From Maylandia zebra (lineage: Eukaryota > Chordata > Actinopteri > Cichliformes > Cichlidae), in assembly GCF_041146795.1 (NCBI RefSeq), contig NC_135168.1, positions 40,494,370-40,558,369 of the forward strand: 64,000 bases of DNA. The letters run 5' to 3'. The notes beneath the pieces were generated by a model that saw nothing but the letters and a program-made list of their open reading frames with translations, was not told where the DNA came from and did no database searches. Below are positions 36,564 to 54,925 of this stretch, piece after piece. Position 1 is the first letter of the stretch. The number at the start of each line of letters is the position of its first letter. The translations under genes and the position numbers were made by a program.

Positions 36564-36893
36564 TACTAGATCAGCGGTCCCCAACCTTTTTTGCGCCACG
36601 GACCGGTTTATGCCCGTCAATATTTTCATGGACCGTCTTATAAGGTGTCGCGGATAAATACAACAAAATAAAACTAGTACCGGTACCGAAAAAAAGAAAA
36701 TTTATTCATAACACAGGTGAAAAGACCAAGGAAAACCGAGTAAACGATAAAAACGATAACAAAATAACGCTGAAAACCGATTAAAAACCCTGAAAACTAT
36801 ACATTTCACACCTGAACCTCAACTCTCGTGGCCCGGTACCAAACAACTCACGGACCGTTACCGGTCCGGGGGTTGGGGACGGCTGTACTAGAT
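36564..36893. mobile_element. 314-bp hAT MITE with perfect 8-bp target duplication
   Basis: The element (36572-36885) starts CAGCGGTCCCCAACC and ends GGTTGGGGACGGCTG, which are inverted copies with a single mismatch over 15 bp. TACTAGAT is repeated on both sides (36564-36571 and 36886-36893). An 8-bp duplication plus CAG...CTG ends mark the hAT superfamily. It has no coding capacity. Confidence 0.92.
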
Positions 36894-39490
36894 TATATGC
36901 AATACATTGATTATAGAATTTGTTGTAGAACATATTTTAACACACAGACACATGCAATATGAACCTGCTGGCTCAGTGATTAATCAGTGACTTGACCTAA
37001 CCACACAATGGTTACTCTGCATTCACACTACAATTTTAGGCTGAAACAGCTCATCCAGTAGCTTACACCTGCGTCATCAACCGAAACGGCAGAAACAGAT
37101 CAGGTGACTGACTTGACACACCATTTTTTAAATGATATTATTTGGAAAAACACTTCTGTACTATCACTCACGCCAACTGAAAGCCAATCTCTCTCTAGTG
37201 CATGCAATGGGTGTCATTTACTATATGGGTCATTATCCATATGGGACAGCATTGCTGCAAAATTGCTGAGGGAGCCATCTTAAGCCAAAGTGGCAGTTAA
37301 ACGTAATATCTGGTTGATGAGTATCAACACTAGGACTGAAGACAATGAAAAGACTTCATTAACTGTATTACCTATGTACTTACCAAAGTGACTTACTTAA
37401 ACACTGATAAACAGCATGTGTGGACAGTCTTTTTATGGAGTATATGCGGTGTTGCTTTTGTTCCTTTTCGAGTGTAAAATGCATTTATAAGTCAAAGGAC
37501 TGCTGTAAGTAGAATACAGTGGCAGTATATAGTAAGAGTTTCAGGATAAAAAAGCCCAACTGAGTACATTTTGAGTACATCTCTTCTTTTTTGTTAACTC
37601 CAAATACAATTCTTCAAACTAAAGTCATCAGAAGGCGTGTGCTTAGCAAAAGGAAACATTTGATTATAAGGTTTTAGTTGAAAATCTATCCTATCCTTTA
37701 AACACCCCAGTCGGAGAGATAAATGTAGGTTAAGTGGTATGTTGTTATGTAATTTTCTGACTGGTAAAATCTAATGATTTAGACTACTTTACCGGACAAG
37801 GGGGTCACTGTTGTTTCGCACCAGTGTGCATATGGCATAGAGCTAGCCATCAATACATCAACCATTAGCTGGTAAAGTAAAGTCCCACAATGAACCTTTA
37901 GTCTGAGTGGCTTGACGATCACCATTTGCATTTGGCTGAGAAGATGAGAAAATCTATCCTTGACTTATGTATCACAAGGTAGAGATATTTTAAGCATAAC
38001 ATTTACTTTTGATTGAAAAACCTCTTACACTCTCTTGCTTTGTACCTTAGTATAACAACTCCTCTGTAGCCAATATATTGCAATAAAACATGTTTCCCCT
38101 GCCTTGCCATTTTCTATACTGCCCTGTATTATGTTTTCCTACAAGCTAAATAGTTGAGTTTAATCCTATGACCCATTGTTAACCCAGAAAATATGATTCC
38201 TTCCCTTCCTTTTCTCCTTATTGTCTTGAATTTATCATTTTTTCCTGAATACTTTTTGTCCCTGTTTCCCACCTGTGCTGCCATTTCTTTTTAATAATAT
38301 TAGTGCATTTACTTCCAGTTTACAAAATGCCACCTCCACCCGATCTCATTTAAGTTACTCCTTGGCCAAAGCAGCTGCCATCTGATTTCCCCTAATACCG
38401 AAATGTGCCAGTACCCAAATAAATTTAATTTCACTCCCCTCCTCCACTAGGTAGAAATACAGCAGGAGTGCTTCTGTAACAGGCCCTGTTGTTGTGAGCG
38501 TGAAGACGGATTACAGTCCTGTAAAACTAGAGAAATAATGAGCAGAGGAGACGTGCCTCCGCTCGCCTGGTCAGTCTTGCCAGAATTTATTACACAGGCA
38601 CCAGCAAACATCTTTGCTTCTTTTGTTACTTAGTTTACCTATAGCTGTCTGGTTTCCATCAGTTGTGTTCACCATTAATCAACGAACAAAGAAGGCAAAT
38701 TTGGTTTTAAAAAAATCCATCCACTCTCCTCTGCTTATCTGTGTCAAGGTCACAAATACAACAACAAATACAAAATGGAACCCACATTATCATGCTAATG
38801 GTTTGTTATGAAGGAAGAAATCTACATCCTTACATACTGAACTTTCTAACATTTCTCATGAAATCTAGAAGAAATTAACCAAGTGCATTGAAACTAAACA
38901 TTAAATGAACTGAAGCTTTGGATCGTATGGGAATGACAGTGAATACTAAAGGACAATAGTGTCTGCCATTACCCACACCTATAGTGTACTTACTCAAAGT
39001 GGAAGAGCCGACGTAGCCTAGATAAACACAGTGAAATGCACTGCACATCATAAACTCAGCCTCAATTAACATGAGATAAACGTCACAGTATTCAGTGTCT
39101 GAGTGAAGTCACTTGGGTGAGTAATGAACTGTTTCTCCCATCTAAAAGAAGCTGCACAGTCCTGAAAATAAATAAATAAATAATAAAAATCTTTGAATAG
39201 AGGAAAACAAGAGTTACTGAAGACAAAACTAAAGGAAGATAGACCCACAAACAAGCAGCAATTAAAAGAAACTGGATTAAAGGCTTGGCACGAAATAAAG
39301 CATTTTGGTGATGTCCATAGGTTCATCCAGTTATTCAAAACTATCCTTATATTTAAAATTATGTCATGTTCATTTACTTTTAAGCCCCTGGAAAAAGAGG
39401 GCAGTGTATAACAAATGGTTAGAACTTCTAAACAACAAGAGTCATGTATGGACATATTAGTTTTGCAAAATCAGGTAACTTGTTTTGCAA
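36894..39490. other. Intergenic upstream of etf1
   Basis: AT-rich, with an AAAT run near 39167-39184. No exon, RNA gene or clear transposon was seen. Confidence 0.45.
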
Positions 39491-39499
39491 GTTTGACTT

Positions 39500-39803
39500 T
39501 GACTACAAGCCCCATAATCCACCTATTACCAGCTTTGGCGATATTCTTTAGGTTCCGTCCAATTGTTATTGAGATTCTACAATTGACACGGCAGCTAAGG
39601 CATGTCATTGGTTTCTAAGTGGTTTCCAGGAAGTGAACGCCACCGATCTAACCACCTCCCACATGTGAGCCCCCGTCGTTAGCACCACGCGCAGCGTGTA
39701 GAGGAGAGAGAAACCGGTCGGAAAGCAACGTCATTCATCGGACCACCGACTTGACGTAGCGCAGCAGACAGAGAGCGGAGCGGAGCCGCGTTGTCCGAGG
39801 CAG
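39500..39803 (+). promoter_or_regulatory. etf1: Putative etf1 promoter and non-coding first exon
   Basis: Base composition switches to GC- and CpG-rich here. ACTACAAGCCCCATAATCC (39502-39520) resembles the ZNF143/SBS promoter motif, and CCAGGAAGTG (39626-39635) is an ETS-type site; both are common at housekeeping promoters. A candidate 5' splice site GCAG/GTAAAG lies at 39803/39804. It would pair with the acceptor TTTCAG ending at 40186, leaving a short 5' UTR part (40187-40211) in front of the ATG. The transcription start is not visible, and the non-coding exon is an inference from splice signals. Confidence 0.5.
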
Positions 39804-40193
39804 GTAAAGTACCATCCAGTATATGCCAATATTCATAGGGTCTAAAAAGCTGGCAGTTGGTTTCCATATTGTTTCCAGGGGAACACGAGGAAAGTAGGTC
39901 GTATTAGATAAGAACAGGGTGGACACTAGGGCCTGGTAGACTGTAGGCCTGTTTCCCCCGCGCTCTGCATTGAGCAACACATCCCGGTTTGAGTCTTTCC
40001 TTTACGGTCAGTCCAGCTGCCAGCACTGGCAAGGTGCCTTAACGGACACCGCGCCACTAGTTTGGAGAGGTACACGGTTCAGCGATAGATAAATTAATTT
40101 ATCCGATAACACTGTAAACGATAGTCAGTTTGTTAACTGGCGGGTGCAGCGCAGATGTTTAGCTCTTCTTTTTCCACGTCTTTCAGGTGCTGA

Positions 40194-45755
<5,562 letters not shown>

Positions 45756-46056
45756 GTAGTCTTGGACTGATATTGGGAGAAAAAAATGAATGAAGAAATA
45801 AGGAAATGAAAATGCCACCTCTCTTGCAGCAAGCGAGAGGTGCAACTGTGTTGACCTATATATATGACAGACACACCTTCCAGTTCACCTGTTGCATACA
45901 CAAACTTGCACATACTTACACAACAAAATGCATCACACAGGCCGAAGAGGAGTGAGATTTTCTTTCATCCAGAGAGGGAGAAAGCCCTTCCTGAATAAAT
46001 CCCTGCCTTAGAGTGCTGGTTCCTTCCCCTAGTTGGATTGGACTTGACTCATTTTT

Positions 46057-46087
<31 letters not shown>

Positions 46088-47080
46088 CTTCCTCCCCTCG
46101 ATTTTGAATGAACACAACAGCAAGTTCCCAGATTCCTCGTTGCCGCTGTCCCCGGTCCTAAGATGAACTTTGGATTCACTCCTGACATACAGAAAATATA
46201 TTTTCCTTTAATGCATCGTCATGTCCCTATCCCCTCTCCCTTCCTTCTATGCTTTCTCTCTCTCTTTTTTTTTTTCTTTTTTGCATTTCATTTTTTTACT
46301 GGTAACTGCTGCTGTTGTATTTTATGAGAGTGGGGGATTTTTTTTACCTGGGTTTCTGTAGAGAAAGGGGGACAAAGTATTAAATTTCAACTGCTGAAAA
46401 CCATTGCTACCTCCTCATCTGCTGTGGTCTCACTCCTGTGCCATCTCATTTACTTAAAAGGCTGACCTTTTCCTGACAACAAAATTGATATGTTTTGTGA
46501 GTGACGCGTGCATGACTTTTAGACAGTTTAGTCATCTTATTCAATCGTCAGACTTGCCACATAATGTTGAAATTTTCTACATTTTAAATTTCAAAAGGCA
46601 GTAAAATCACATCTTTAATACAGCTATTCATTATAAATCTTGGCCTTTACATGCAGTCATCTCTTTAAATGAACTTCCCTTAAATGAAATATCCCGTGTA
46701 CACATTGGATTGCATTTGTACATTTATCTGACCACTTTTATAAATCTAAATTAATTAAAAATCTCAATTTGTCATTGCATTCCTGCCGACAGTTTTTATA
46801 GGATGTGTTGGTCTAGAAAGTTGGTTTTGACATTTGCGTGTCGAATAGGGGAGCAAAGGTAAGAGCAAATGACCAGGTTCTCATTCATAATGCAAAGAGC
46901 AGAATTCGTGAAGACGTGTTCCCTTAAGATTTGTAGAGAATGACCTTGGTAAATCATGCCTTAGATTATAAATATAGCAAGCTGAGGAAGTAAACCTACA
47001 CTGGTGAATGATGAGTTTTCTGGCTCCAGTTGCTGAGAAGGCAAACAAACTGACCTGCTTATTATGGTATTAAACCAATG
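45756..47080 (+). other. etf1: etf1 3' UTR (extent estimated)
   Basis: Follows the TAG. Candidate poly(A) signals are AATAAA at 45994-45999 and ATTAAA at 46754-46759. A 27-base T tract lies at 46061-46087. Mammalian ETF1 has a long 3' UTR, so the distal signal or one further downstream may be used. The end position is not resolved. Confidence 0.45.
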
Positions 47081-47599
47081 ATGGCGTAATAGACTGGAGG
47101 GTTGGGGATGTGAGTAATTCAAACCCATACACTTCGCAGGGATTCGCAGGAAAGCAACAACAGTTCAGCTAAGGTGAAGTTATCCCAAAGATCCTGGTTT
47201 ATTGCCTTGTCTGGATTGCTCGGCTTAAAAGACGAAACAAAAAATCTGGACCAGGCTTTCCTGCGTCTGTATTGATGGAGTTTCAGGTTTTAAGCTGCAA
47301 TGTTAATTCATCTATTGAACTGGTTTCTGGTTGTTAGTTGTTCTTGTTACCAGTTTTGATTATCTGTCACTACTTCGTTGAATTTGTTTTACCCATGCAT
47401 AATCCTGAGTTTGCTAAAGTGTGTATTTGAGAACTTTAAATTAAGCGTCATAAAGTATCTGTTTCTGTCATGCCACATATTTAAAATAGCCAACATCCTG
47501 CAGCATCTCAGAGAAAAGCTATGCGGATGATTGATTTTGCCTTGGTGTATTCCTCTTCAGGATAGCAACAGCATCTTCATCAGTTTGCCTTTTTGTTTG

Positions 47600-47862
47600 G
47601 GGGAGTCACCGGGGAAGCCTTGGTAGCACGGCAGGCCAATCAATAAAAGGCAAAGAGGCGAAACCACGCCCACTTAGCCAAAATCTATCCAATCGGCGTG
47701 TTATTAAAGTCCATGGGCGTTACCATCCCCCACCCACCTTTTTGACACTGCCCTACCAAAGCTGTGTGGCTGAGCGAAGTGGATGACGTCTCTGAATTTG
47801 CGGGCCGCCGACGCAGGGCTGGGTTTCCATTTTCATAGCGAGTTTCGGGGGGGATCGTCAAC
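47600..47862 (+). promoter_or_regulatory. fbxw11: fbxw11 promoter and 5' UTR
   Basis: GC-richer sequence directly before the start codon. Two CCAAT boxes (47636-47640 and 47689-47693), a CCACGCCC Sp/KLF-type box (47664-47671) and a CRE-like TGACGTC (47784-47790) are visible. The spacing fits a TATA-less CCAAT promoter with transcription starting about 47750-47800. No intron is needed between promoter and ATG. Only about 2.1 kb separates this from the etf1 stop codon. Confidence 0.5.
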
Positions 47863-50800
47863 ATGGAGCAGGAGATGGAGGACAAAACGGTGGAACTGGT
47901 GGTAAGATCTTTTTCTATACGGCATTATGAACAACCGAATTGATCGCTGTCAGTGTTTTATTGAGGAAATCGCCGAGGCTCGATTCGACGCCAGGAACGG
48001 GCTGAAGCGACTTGTCGGGAGAGGTGGAGGAAAAAGGAGGGGGAACCAGAAATCAGAGGGAGGGCCTGAAATTATCGATACATTTTGCTACGAATGCTCC
48101 GCATACTGGTTGGATTGATTAACAAGTCTTAGACATCTCTCTCTGATAAATTTAAAACCTGTGTTGGTTTGGGTACAGTTTGTACATAATGGGAAAAATT
48201 AAGAGGTTGATGTGCAATCGTCGGTCGAAGGCAGACGAGAATTCTTGGGGTAGCGTTTACTGCGGTGACGCTGCGCCACTTTAACTGGGCCCTGCCTGAT
48301 TCTTAGCTAGCCGCCATGCTAACAGTGACTAGAATGTCGTGAAGTACGTAAATTTACGGGCAACGCGATGTTATATCATGTAGTTTTAGGGTAAGACGAC
48401 TTACTCGATAAATGATGTGTCAGTCACATTTTTATACTTTATGTGAACATAGATAAAATCATAACAATGCGTTGCTTGTGTGTTTATATTTTTTTAAAGT
48501 GCGTAGAAGGAAGTGTATTGCTTTTTCATTCACACAGCGTTACCTCCACTAGCGAGCATTAGCAATTAGCTTAATAGCAAGCTTGCTAAATACGCTGCTT
48601 GACACCAACTTCTACATTTAAAAACAAACTGCTGACTATGTCTAGAAAAACTATTTTTGTAGCCACAAACATAAATTAAGACGACGGTATTATTTTCATT
48701 TTTAGTCAATTAAATTTTGCCAAAAACTATTGGGTTTATTGTATATTGATTTTCTGCCTCGATAAACTAGCCAGCTAGGCTAACTGTAGCCTACCAGCCG
48801 CTAACATTTACTCTGTGGGGTCAAAGTGGTCGTAAGGAAGACGTCAATTAATACGAGGATCTGATTTGTTATGTCAGCGAAACTGACCTTTAAAAGAATT
48901 TCAGTTTACACGTGTTTGGAAGATCTATCGGTTTGTGCAAGAAATACAGTGGTACTATACAAATTAAAGGTTGAAAGCCGGGCCTAGTAAATAATGTCTT
49001 ATATTCCGTAGTAGATAATAAGATGTAGTCCTGTTAAATTGGAAAAAAAGTTTCGTAAAAGAGCACCTAATATGTACTTGTACTAAAGAGTCATTTGCTT
49101 AAGCATTACAGGTGTCTATAGCCGCTGTCTGCCAAATAGTGATTCCCCAGATGTTTGCATTCGTTTTTATGTCTAATATACTTGCTAAATGTAATCAATA
49201 AGATTTACGAAGGGGCTATTATAAAATAAAGAAATTATGTGTATTGTAAGTATATAACTCTACAGTATTGTACCTGCTCTTCTTTCTAAATACAGTCAAG
49301 CCAGTTCTTTTTTCCACTTAAAACATTTCTAGAGCTGGTATGTTGTTTGTTGTAATATCTGTTGCTTTCTTATCCAGATGTCTTAAAAACATGCTGTTAA
49401 TCTCAATTAGACTTTTTAAAGGAGGGATAAAAATCACAAAATTGATGTCAAAAATATTTCATGAATGATAAACTATATTTTAACACGCCATTCACAACAG
49501 TTTGAGAATCCGCAATATTTTTTTTTTCCTTTGACAAATAATCACTTTTTGGTACAACATCTATGAATGACCTAAATCATTCCTCAGTAATTAAGAGCAA
49601 GTTGTCTTAAATTGGTAATCTCACCATACATCACAAAGGGGCTTAAAAGTTTATCTGGAAAAATTGGAGGTTTAAATTGCAATGTGGGTAGATAAAGTGA
49701 CCTTTTTGTATGATTTGAGTAGTAATTTGGCCTTTTAGTTGAAGTAAATGGTAAAACTTAAAACTGAATTTAAGTGCTTGAACAGCCTTAGAATATGTGT
49801 CTAGTGATAAAAGCTATTTATCATCTATTCAGCCCATGGTTTTCAATTCAACGCTTGGTCATAATTTTCTTGACCAAGGAAAAAAAAGCTTAACATGTGA
49901 CTAAAGTCATTAAATTACACTAAAGAATAAGACAAAGTGGAGCATAAATTGTTTACCTACACAGAAAATTGAGAATTTTGTCTGGGTTGTGTTCATGTGT
50001 TTAATTTAATTTATTTATTTGTCCCAGTGTTATTCACTAACCTCTCATGAGAGTGGGGATGGCAGAACAGTGGGTGGGGCTCATGTCAAAGCGAGAGTGA
50101 CATTAATTGACGATTAATACCATTGCCCCTCCCTCTCCTCTACCTATCCCCACCCAGTTCATGTCTAATAATGCTTCCGTGTGTATGTTTATCAGTCTGT
50201 ATCTGTGTGTGACGGGGTGTGTGTTCCTGCGCTCACCGTGCCAATGTGTGTAGCTCTAATACTGGTTTTTCCCCCTCACTATCCCCCACCTCTCTTCCTC
50301 CTCTCTCTCCACCTTTGATGGTTACACGCTCACGTCCTCTCAATTTCAAACCAAACCGTATTTATTTATCCATTCTTTTTGTCCCGTTACACACATTTAC
50401 ACTTCACTTGTCCTGCTTCTCACTCCCCACCACTTCCATCCATCTATCCATTCATTGATCCATCTATTCACTCACCCTTTTTTGTTTCCACCTCCCAACT
50501 TCCCAACATCCCCCCCCCCCCCCCCCCCCCCCTCCTTTACTTCCCACGTCTCTCTTGCTCTTCCCTTTCTCTTCCTCCCTCACCCTGTCCACTTCGTTCT
50601 CCTCCTCCCTTCCTCTCTCTCTTTCACACAGTGCTCTGTGCCTCGCTCTCTCTGGCTGGGCTGCTCCTCGGTGGCTGAGAGTTTGTGTGCACTCAGGTGC
50701 CTGCAGAGCATCCCCTCCACCCGGGCTCACAACCAGGTTCTGCCTCTCTCCTCTTAAATCTGCTGCTCCTCCTCCTTTCCCCTCCTCCCTTGCCATCTCC

Positions 50801-52681
50801 TCACCCTTTACTTTTTCTTTGCCCACCCCACACAACTCCTCATACCACCTTGGTGCACACAGCACCCACTCACCCCCTCACCCTCCTACCTCCTCACCTT
50901 CCGTTGTCCTGTCCTCCCTGTTCGAAGCACTCTGCTCTTGGGTTCTTCTTTGGTGCCTCCTCAAACACTCTGCTTAAAAGTAATTTTATTTATACAAAGT
51001 ATAACATACTACTTTCAGATCTTTTGAAACAGAACAGTGAAAACGATAAAGTTGCCAGTGCTTTGTCTTGTTTAACCAAAAAAATTAAATAATCTGGATA
51101 TGCCAAGTTTGAATAGTAAACTATTTCCTCAGTACTTTGGTATGGTAAGAGAAGGGATGCAAGGGTACCAGAGAATAACCATGCACTGAGGAGTATTGTT
51201 TTCTCTCCTTCTACCTGGAGGTGTGAGGGACGAGGTGGGGGTCCTCCTTCAAGCTCTGAGAGGCTACATGTTTGCTTGCTTGCCTGCCTAGCTAAACCTG
51301 ATGTCTTTTTTGTGTGTGTGAATTTTATTTCTTTTTGCTTTTTCTTTTCTTCTATGCATGATCATTAACACTAGTAAGACCACCATCGCTTCTTATCCTG
51401 TCTGCTTTGGTAATTGAGAAGACCATTATGGCTTCTTATCCCATTTGACTTGGAACTTGAAAAAAATCCAAGTACAAAGTCTTGGTATTTGGATCTTTTT
51501 GTTTGTGTGGTTGTACTGATTGCAGCCACTCAGTTCTGTTGATTTTGCTCAAGCTCTTCCTGTAGCAGCATCACCAAAAGATGGTTATCTGCACTGAGCA
51601 AACTTGCAACAGCTCACACTTGAAGTAAAAAAAAGTAAAATAAACAACAGTGTCTACATGACCGTGCAAGCAGACTTGCAACAGCTCACACTTGAAGTAA
51701 AAAAAAAGTAAAATAAACAACAGTGTCTACATGACCGTGCAAGCAGCTTTCAGGATAGAGCTTGTTTATACTGCAAAGAAAACTTTTCAGCTCCTGAAAA
51801 AAGCTTTAACAGATGGGCTTTTATAATGTATGGACCAACAGGTACACACTGTAGATTTGTTTTACCCCCCTGACATTACTGTTTTCAGATGATACCTATG
51901 GGTCATTCATCACCCACACATGTATACAATAGCTCTGACCCTCTCTGAGGTAAACCTCTTCCTGTTTGGGAACCTGGGGATACAAAAATGTAAACATTAA
52001 GTATAGCAGTAAACCTATAAATTACATCGATGAATTGGTGTGTTTCAAATGTAGATATGATTTAGATGGTTTTTGCTTTTTTATTTTTGCTGAGTGTACA
52101 GTTTGTTGTGAAGGCCTGTTAGCTCAGGAATATGCTTTTTTTTTTAAAAAAAATTTTTTTATTAAACTGTTAATCTTACAGAGTAGAAACAAGCCTCATA
52201 ACATCAGCAGTTCGCATTTTTAACAACTCTAAATGATAAACCAGGAGCCCCCAAGAGTACAGTTGGTCTGTGATTTTTGCTGGATGGGTCTAATTAGGAA
52301 TAACAATTGCTGTCTGCCTTTGGCTTCCAAACAAATATACATACTCTAAGGAGTCTAATAGTTTTAGTTGAATGTACAGAACATGTCAGTACATGAGCTG
52401 TGGATAACAATGTTAGTATTAAAGTTTCTATAGCATGTTTGCAGTCAATTTACAAAGGATGCTAGAAATAGCTTAATCTTATTTTCTTTCTATCATTTGT
52501 TTCTCAAAGACCAATATCTCTTTTATTACAGTTATACCTGAGCTGAGTGCCAGTGACATACCCAAGATTTTGCCTTTTAATTTCCTGTCCAGACTATTTG
52601 ACCCACATCACAGACAAGCAAGAGGATAGATTCTTTGTTGCAGCGCTTTTTCTCTTTTCTTATTTTCTTTTCTTTCCTCAC

Positions 52682-52712
<31 letters not shown>

Positions 52713-54888
52713 GCGTGTGCGTGTGCAAGGCTGTTTGTGCGGGCACGTCTCAGAAACTTGATGGTTACCCCCTCCTTGGCTGTGTTTGTTGCATTCTTGC
52801 GCCAAACGCTATCCACACTGCTGTCCCAGCTCTGAAAGTGCCTTTAAACACAGACTGAGTGAGAATGAAACACTAACCTGGGGCACGTCTTTGTTTTGTT
52901 CTTTATCCACAGAACACATCAGGGATGGAGTCACAGAACCTTGTGGACGATCTGTCGCCAAAGAAGAATACAGTTCTCAAGGTGTGCTTTATTACACTAT
53001 TTCAAATGTACATACAACATTGATATGGTTTATTATTTAAGAATTGTTTTAACTTTTGTTAAAGCTTCAGCTGACTTTAAAACTATTACTATTTGGACCT
53101 TTTTGGATTCTTAAAATACAGTAACCTTTGATATTTACATGAAAGGTTTTGTTGTCTCCTGCTGCAGTTCAAATGAAAACACCACTAATCAGTCTCTCTC
53201 TCTTTCTCTCTACTGTGTGTCTGGAGCTTTATTGCGTGGCAGTAAAAATTTATTTTGAACTTTGGGCAGCATTAATCCCCTTCATTCACGCCTATACATG
53301 GGCTTCAATAAGCACAGCAACTTTGAGCTTCGGTGTCTCCCCCACCTTTTTTGCCTCAATGTATTTATTTTTATTTAGAAAGCTTTCTAGACGGGAAAAA
53401 TAAAATCATTTAGTAACATTAGATTGCATTACTTGAAAAACTACATTTGAGTTCAAATTTTTTTTAATGCCATGGTGTTAGCTGGGAAACTATGCACTGA
53501 AGAACTTCAAGTAAGTTCACCAATCCACAGGTGACACTCCCAGTCAGCATTTTCTCTTCATACAAAAATGAGCTGCTGCTCAAAGTTTGGTATACAGTTG
53601 AAATGATTTCCTGTGTCACAGCAGGAGCCTGAAAGATTTAACTGACTGGATTTGCATTATGTGACTATTTATCAACATCTTCTCAGTCTAACACAACTAG
53701 ACATTTAATCTTCATGTGCTCCTGATATTTACAGCTTAGTAACGGTCCTGTTGTGGGATCTCGTAAACGCCCGTCAGAGGGGAACTATGAGAAGGAGAAG
53801 GAGCATTGCATCGCCCTGTTTGACCAGTGGTCGGAGGCCGAGCAGGTGGAGTTTGTTGAGCGCCTGATTTCCCGTATGTGCCACTACCAGCACGGCCACA
53901 TCAATTCCTACCTCAAACCAATGCTGCAGAGGGATTTCATTACTGCGCTGCCAGGTACCAACAGAGATTAGTGGATGTTTGTTACCCACAGGTTTTGCAT
54001 GACGTGCATCTTCCCTAACGGCATCGTAGCTCAACAAAGTTGGGTGGTCAAAAAGTCTTTGACCACCCAACTGTGTGTATATATGTGTGTATAAATTTTA
54101 TTTTTTTTATTTTAAAAGGTAAACAGAAACATAAAACCCTTTTTAACCTTTTAGAAGCATTTTAAAGGAATAAACGCAACTTGATTTATTGATTGTCTTT
54201 GAACAATTCAGAATAAATGAGCTCTGGGGACAGATAAACTAACGAGGTGAGGTAATGTCACTGCTTGCACTTGGTCATCTCTTTTCCCCCTCTGTCTAGC
54301 CCAAGGCTTGGATCACATAGCGGAGAACATCCTGTCTTTCCTGGATGCACGCTCGCTGTGTGCAGCAGAGCTGGTATGTAAGGAGTGGCAGAGGGTCATC
54401 TCTGAGGGTATGCTGTGGAAGAAGCTCATTGAACGCATGGTCCGAACTGATCCGCTCTGGAAAGGCCTGTCCGAGAGACACCAGTGGTAAGACCGAATGC
54501 AGGCACTCCCAGATGCAGGTTAATAAGAAAATGAAAATGATATTGTAATGTGTATTAAAAGAAATCTGTTTAAAATATGGGTAAAAAAAAATGTAAAAGG
54601 TTAATTTTACATACAGGAAAGCCTGAGGATAAAGTGGAAAGGTTATCCTTGGTTGGGCTTTAGTGTGTGCTTCACATGCAGAAATTCCCAGTGCACAAAG
54701 GAGAGTGTCATTCTCTCTCTCTCTCTCTCTCTCTCTTCCCCCCCAGGGAGAAATATCTGTTCAAGAACCGCACCTCAGAAATCCCACCCAACTCCTACTA
54801 TCACTCCCTCTATCCCAAGATCATTCAAGATATAGAGGTAAGTCATAACGCCTAACGTGATTACATTCTCATTATTTTTATGACCTTC

Positions 54889-54925
<37 letters not shown>

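Larger units (their letters stand above)
50737..52912 (+). other. fbxw11: fbxw11 intron 2
   Basis: About 2.2 kb. Contains a 72-bp tandem duplication (51602-51746), A/T-rich tracts near 52137-52160 and a TG/TGCG microsatellite (52681-52727). Acceptor TTATCCACAG. Confidence 0.85.

Noticed and set aside
50464..50977. Several overlapping long open frames on both strands
   Set aside because: They arise from the C/T-rich tract before fbxw11 exon 2; only 50632-50736 matches a known exon.
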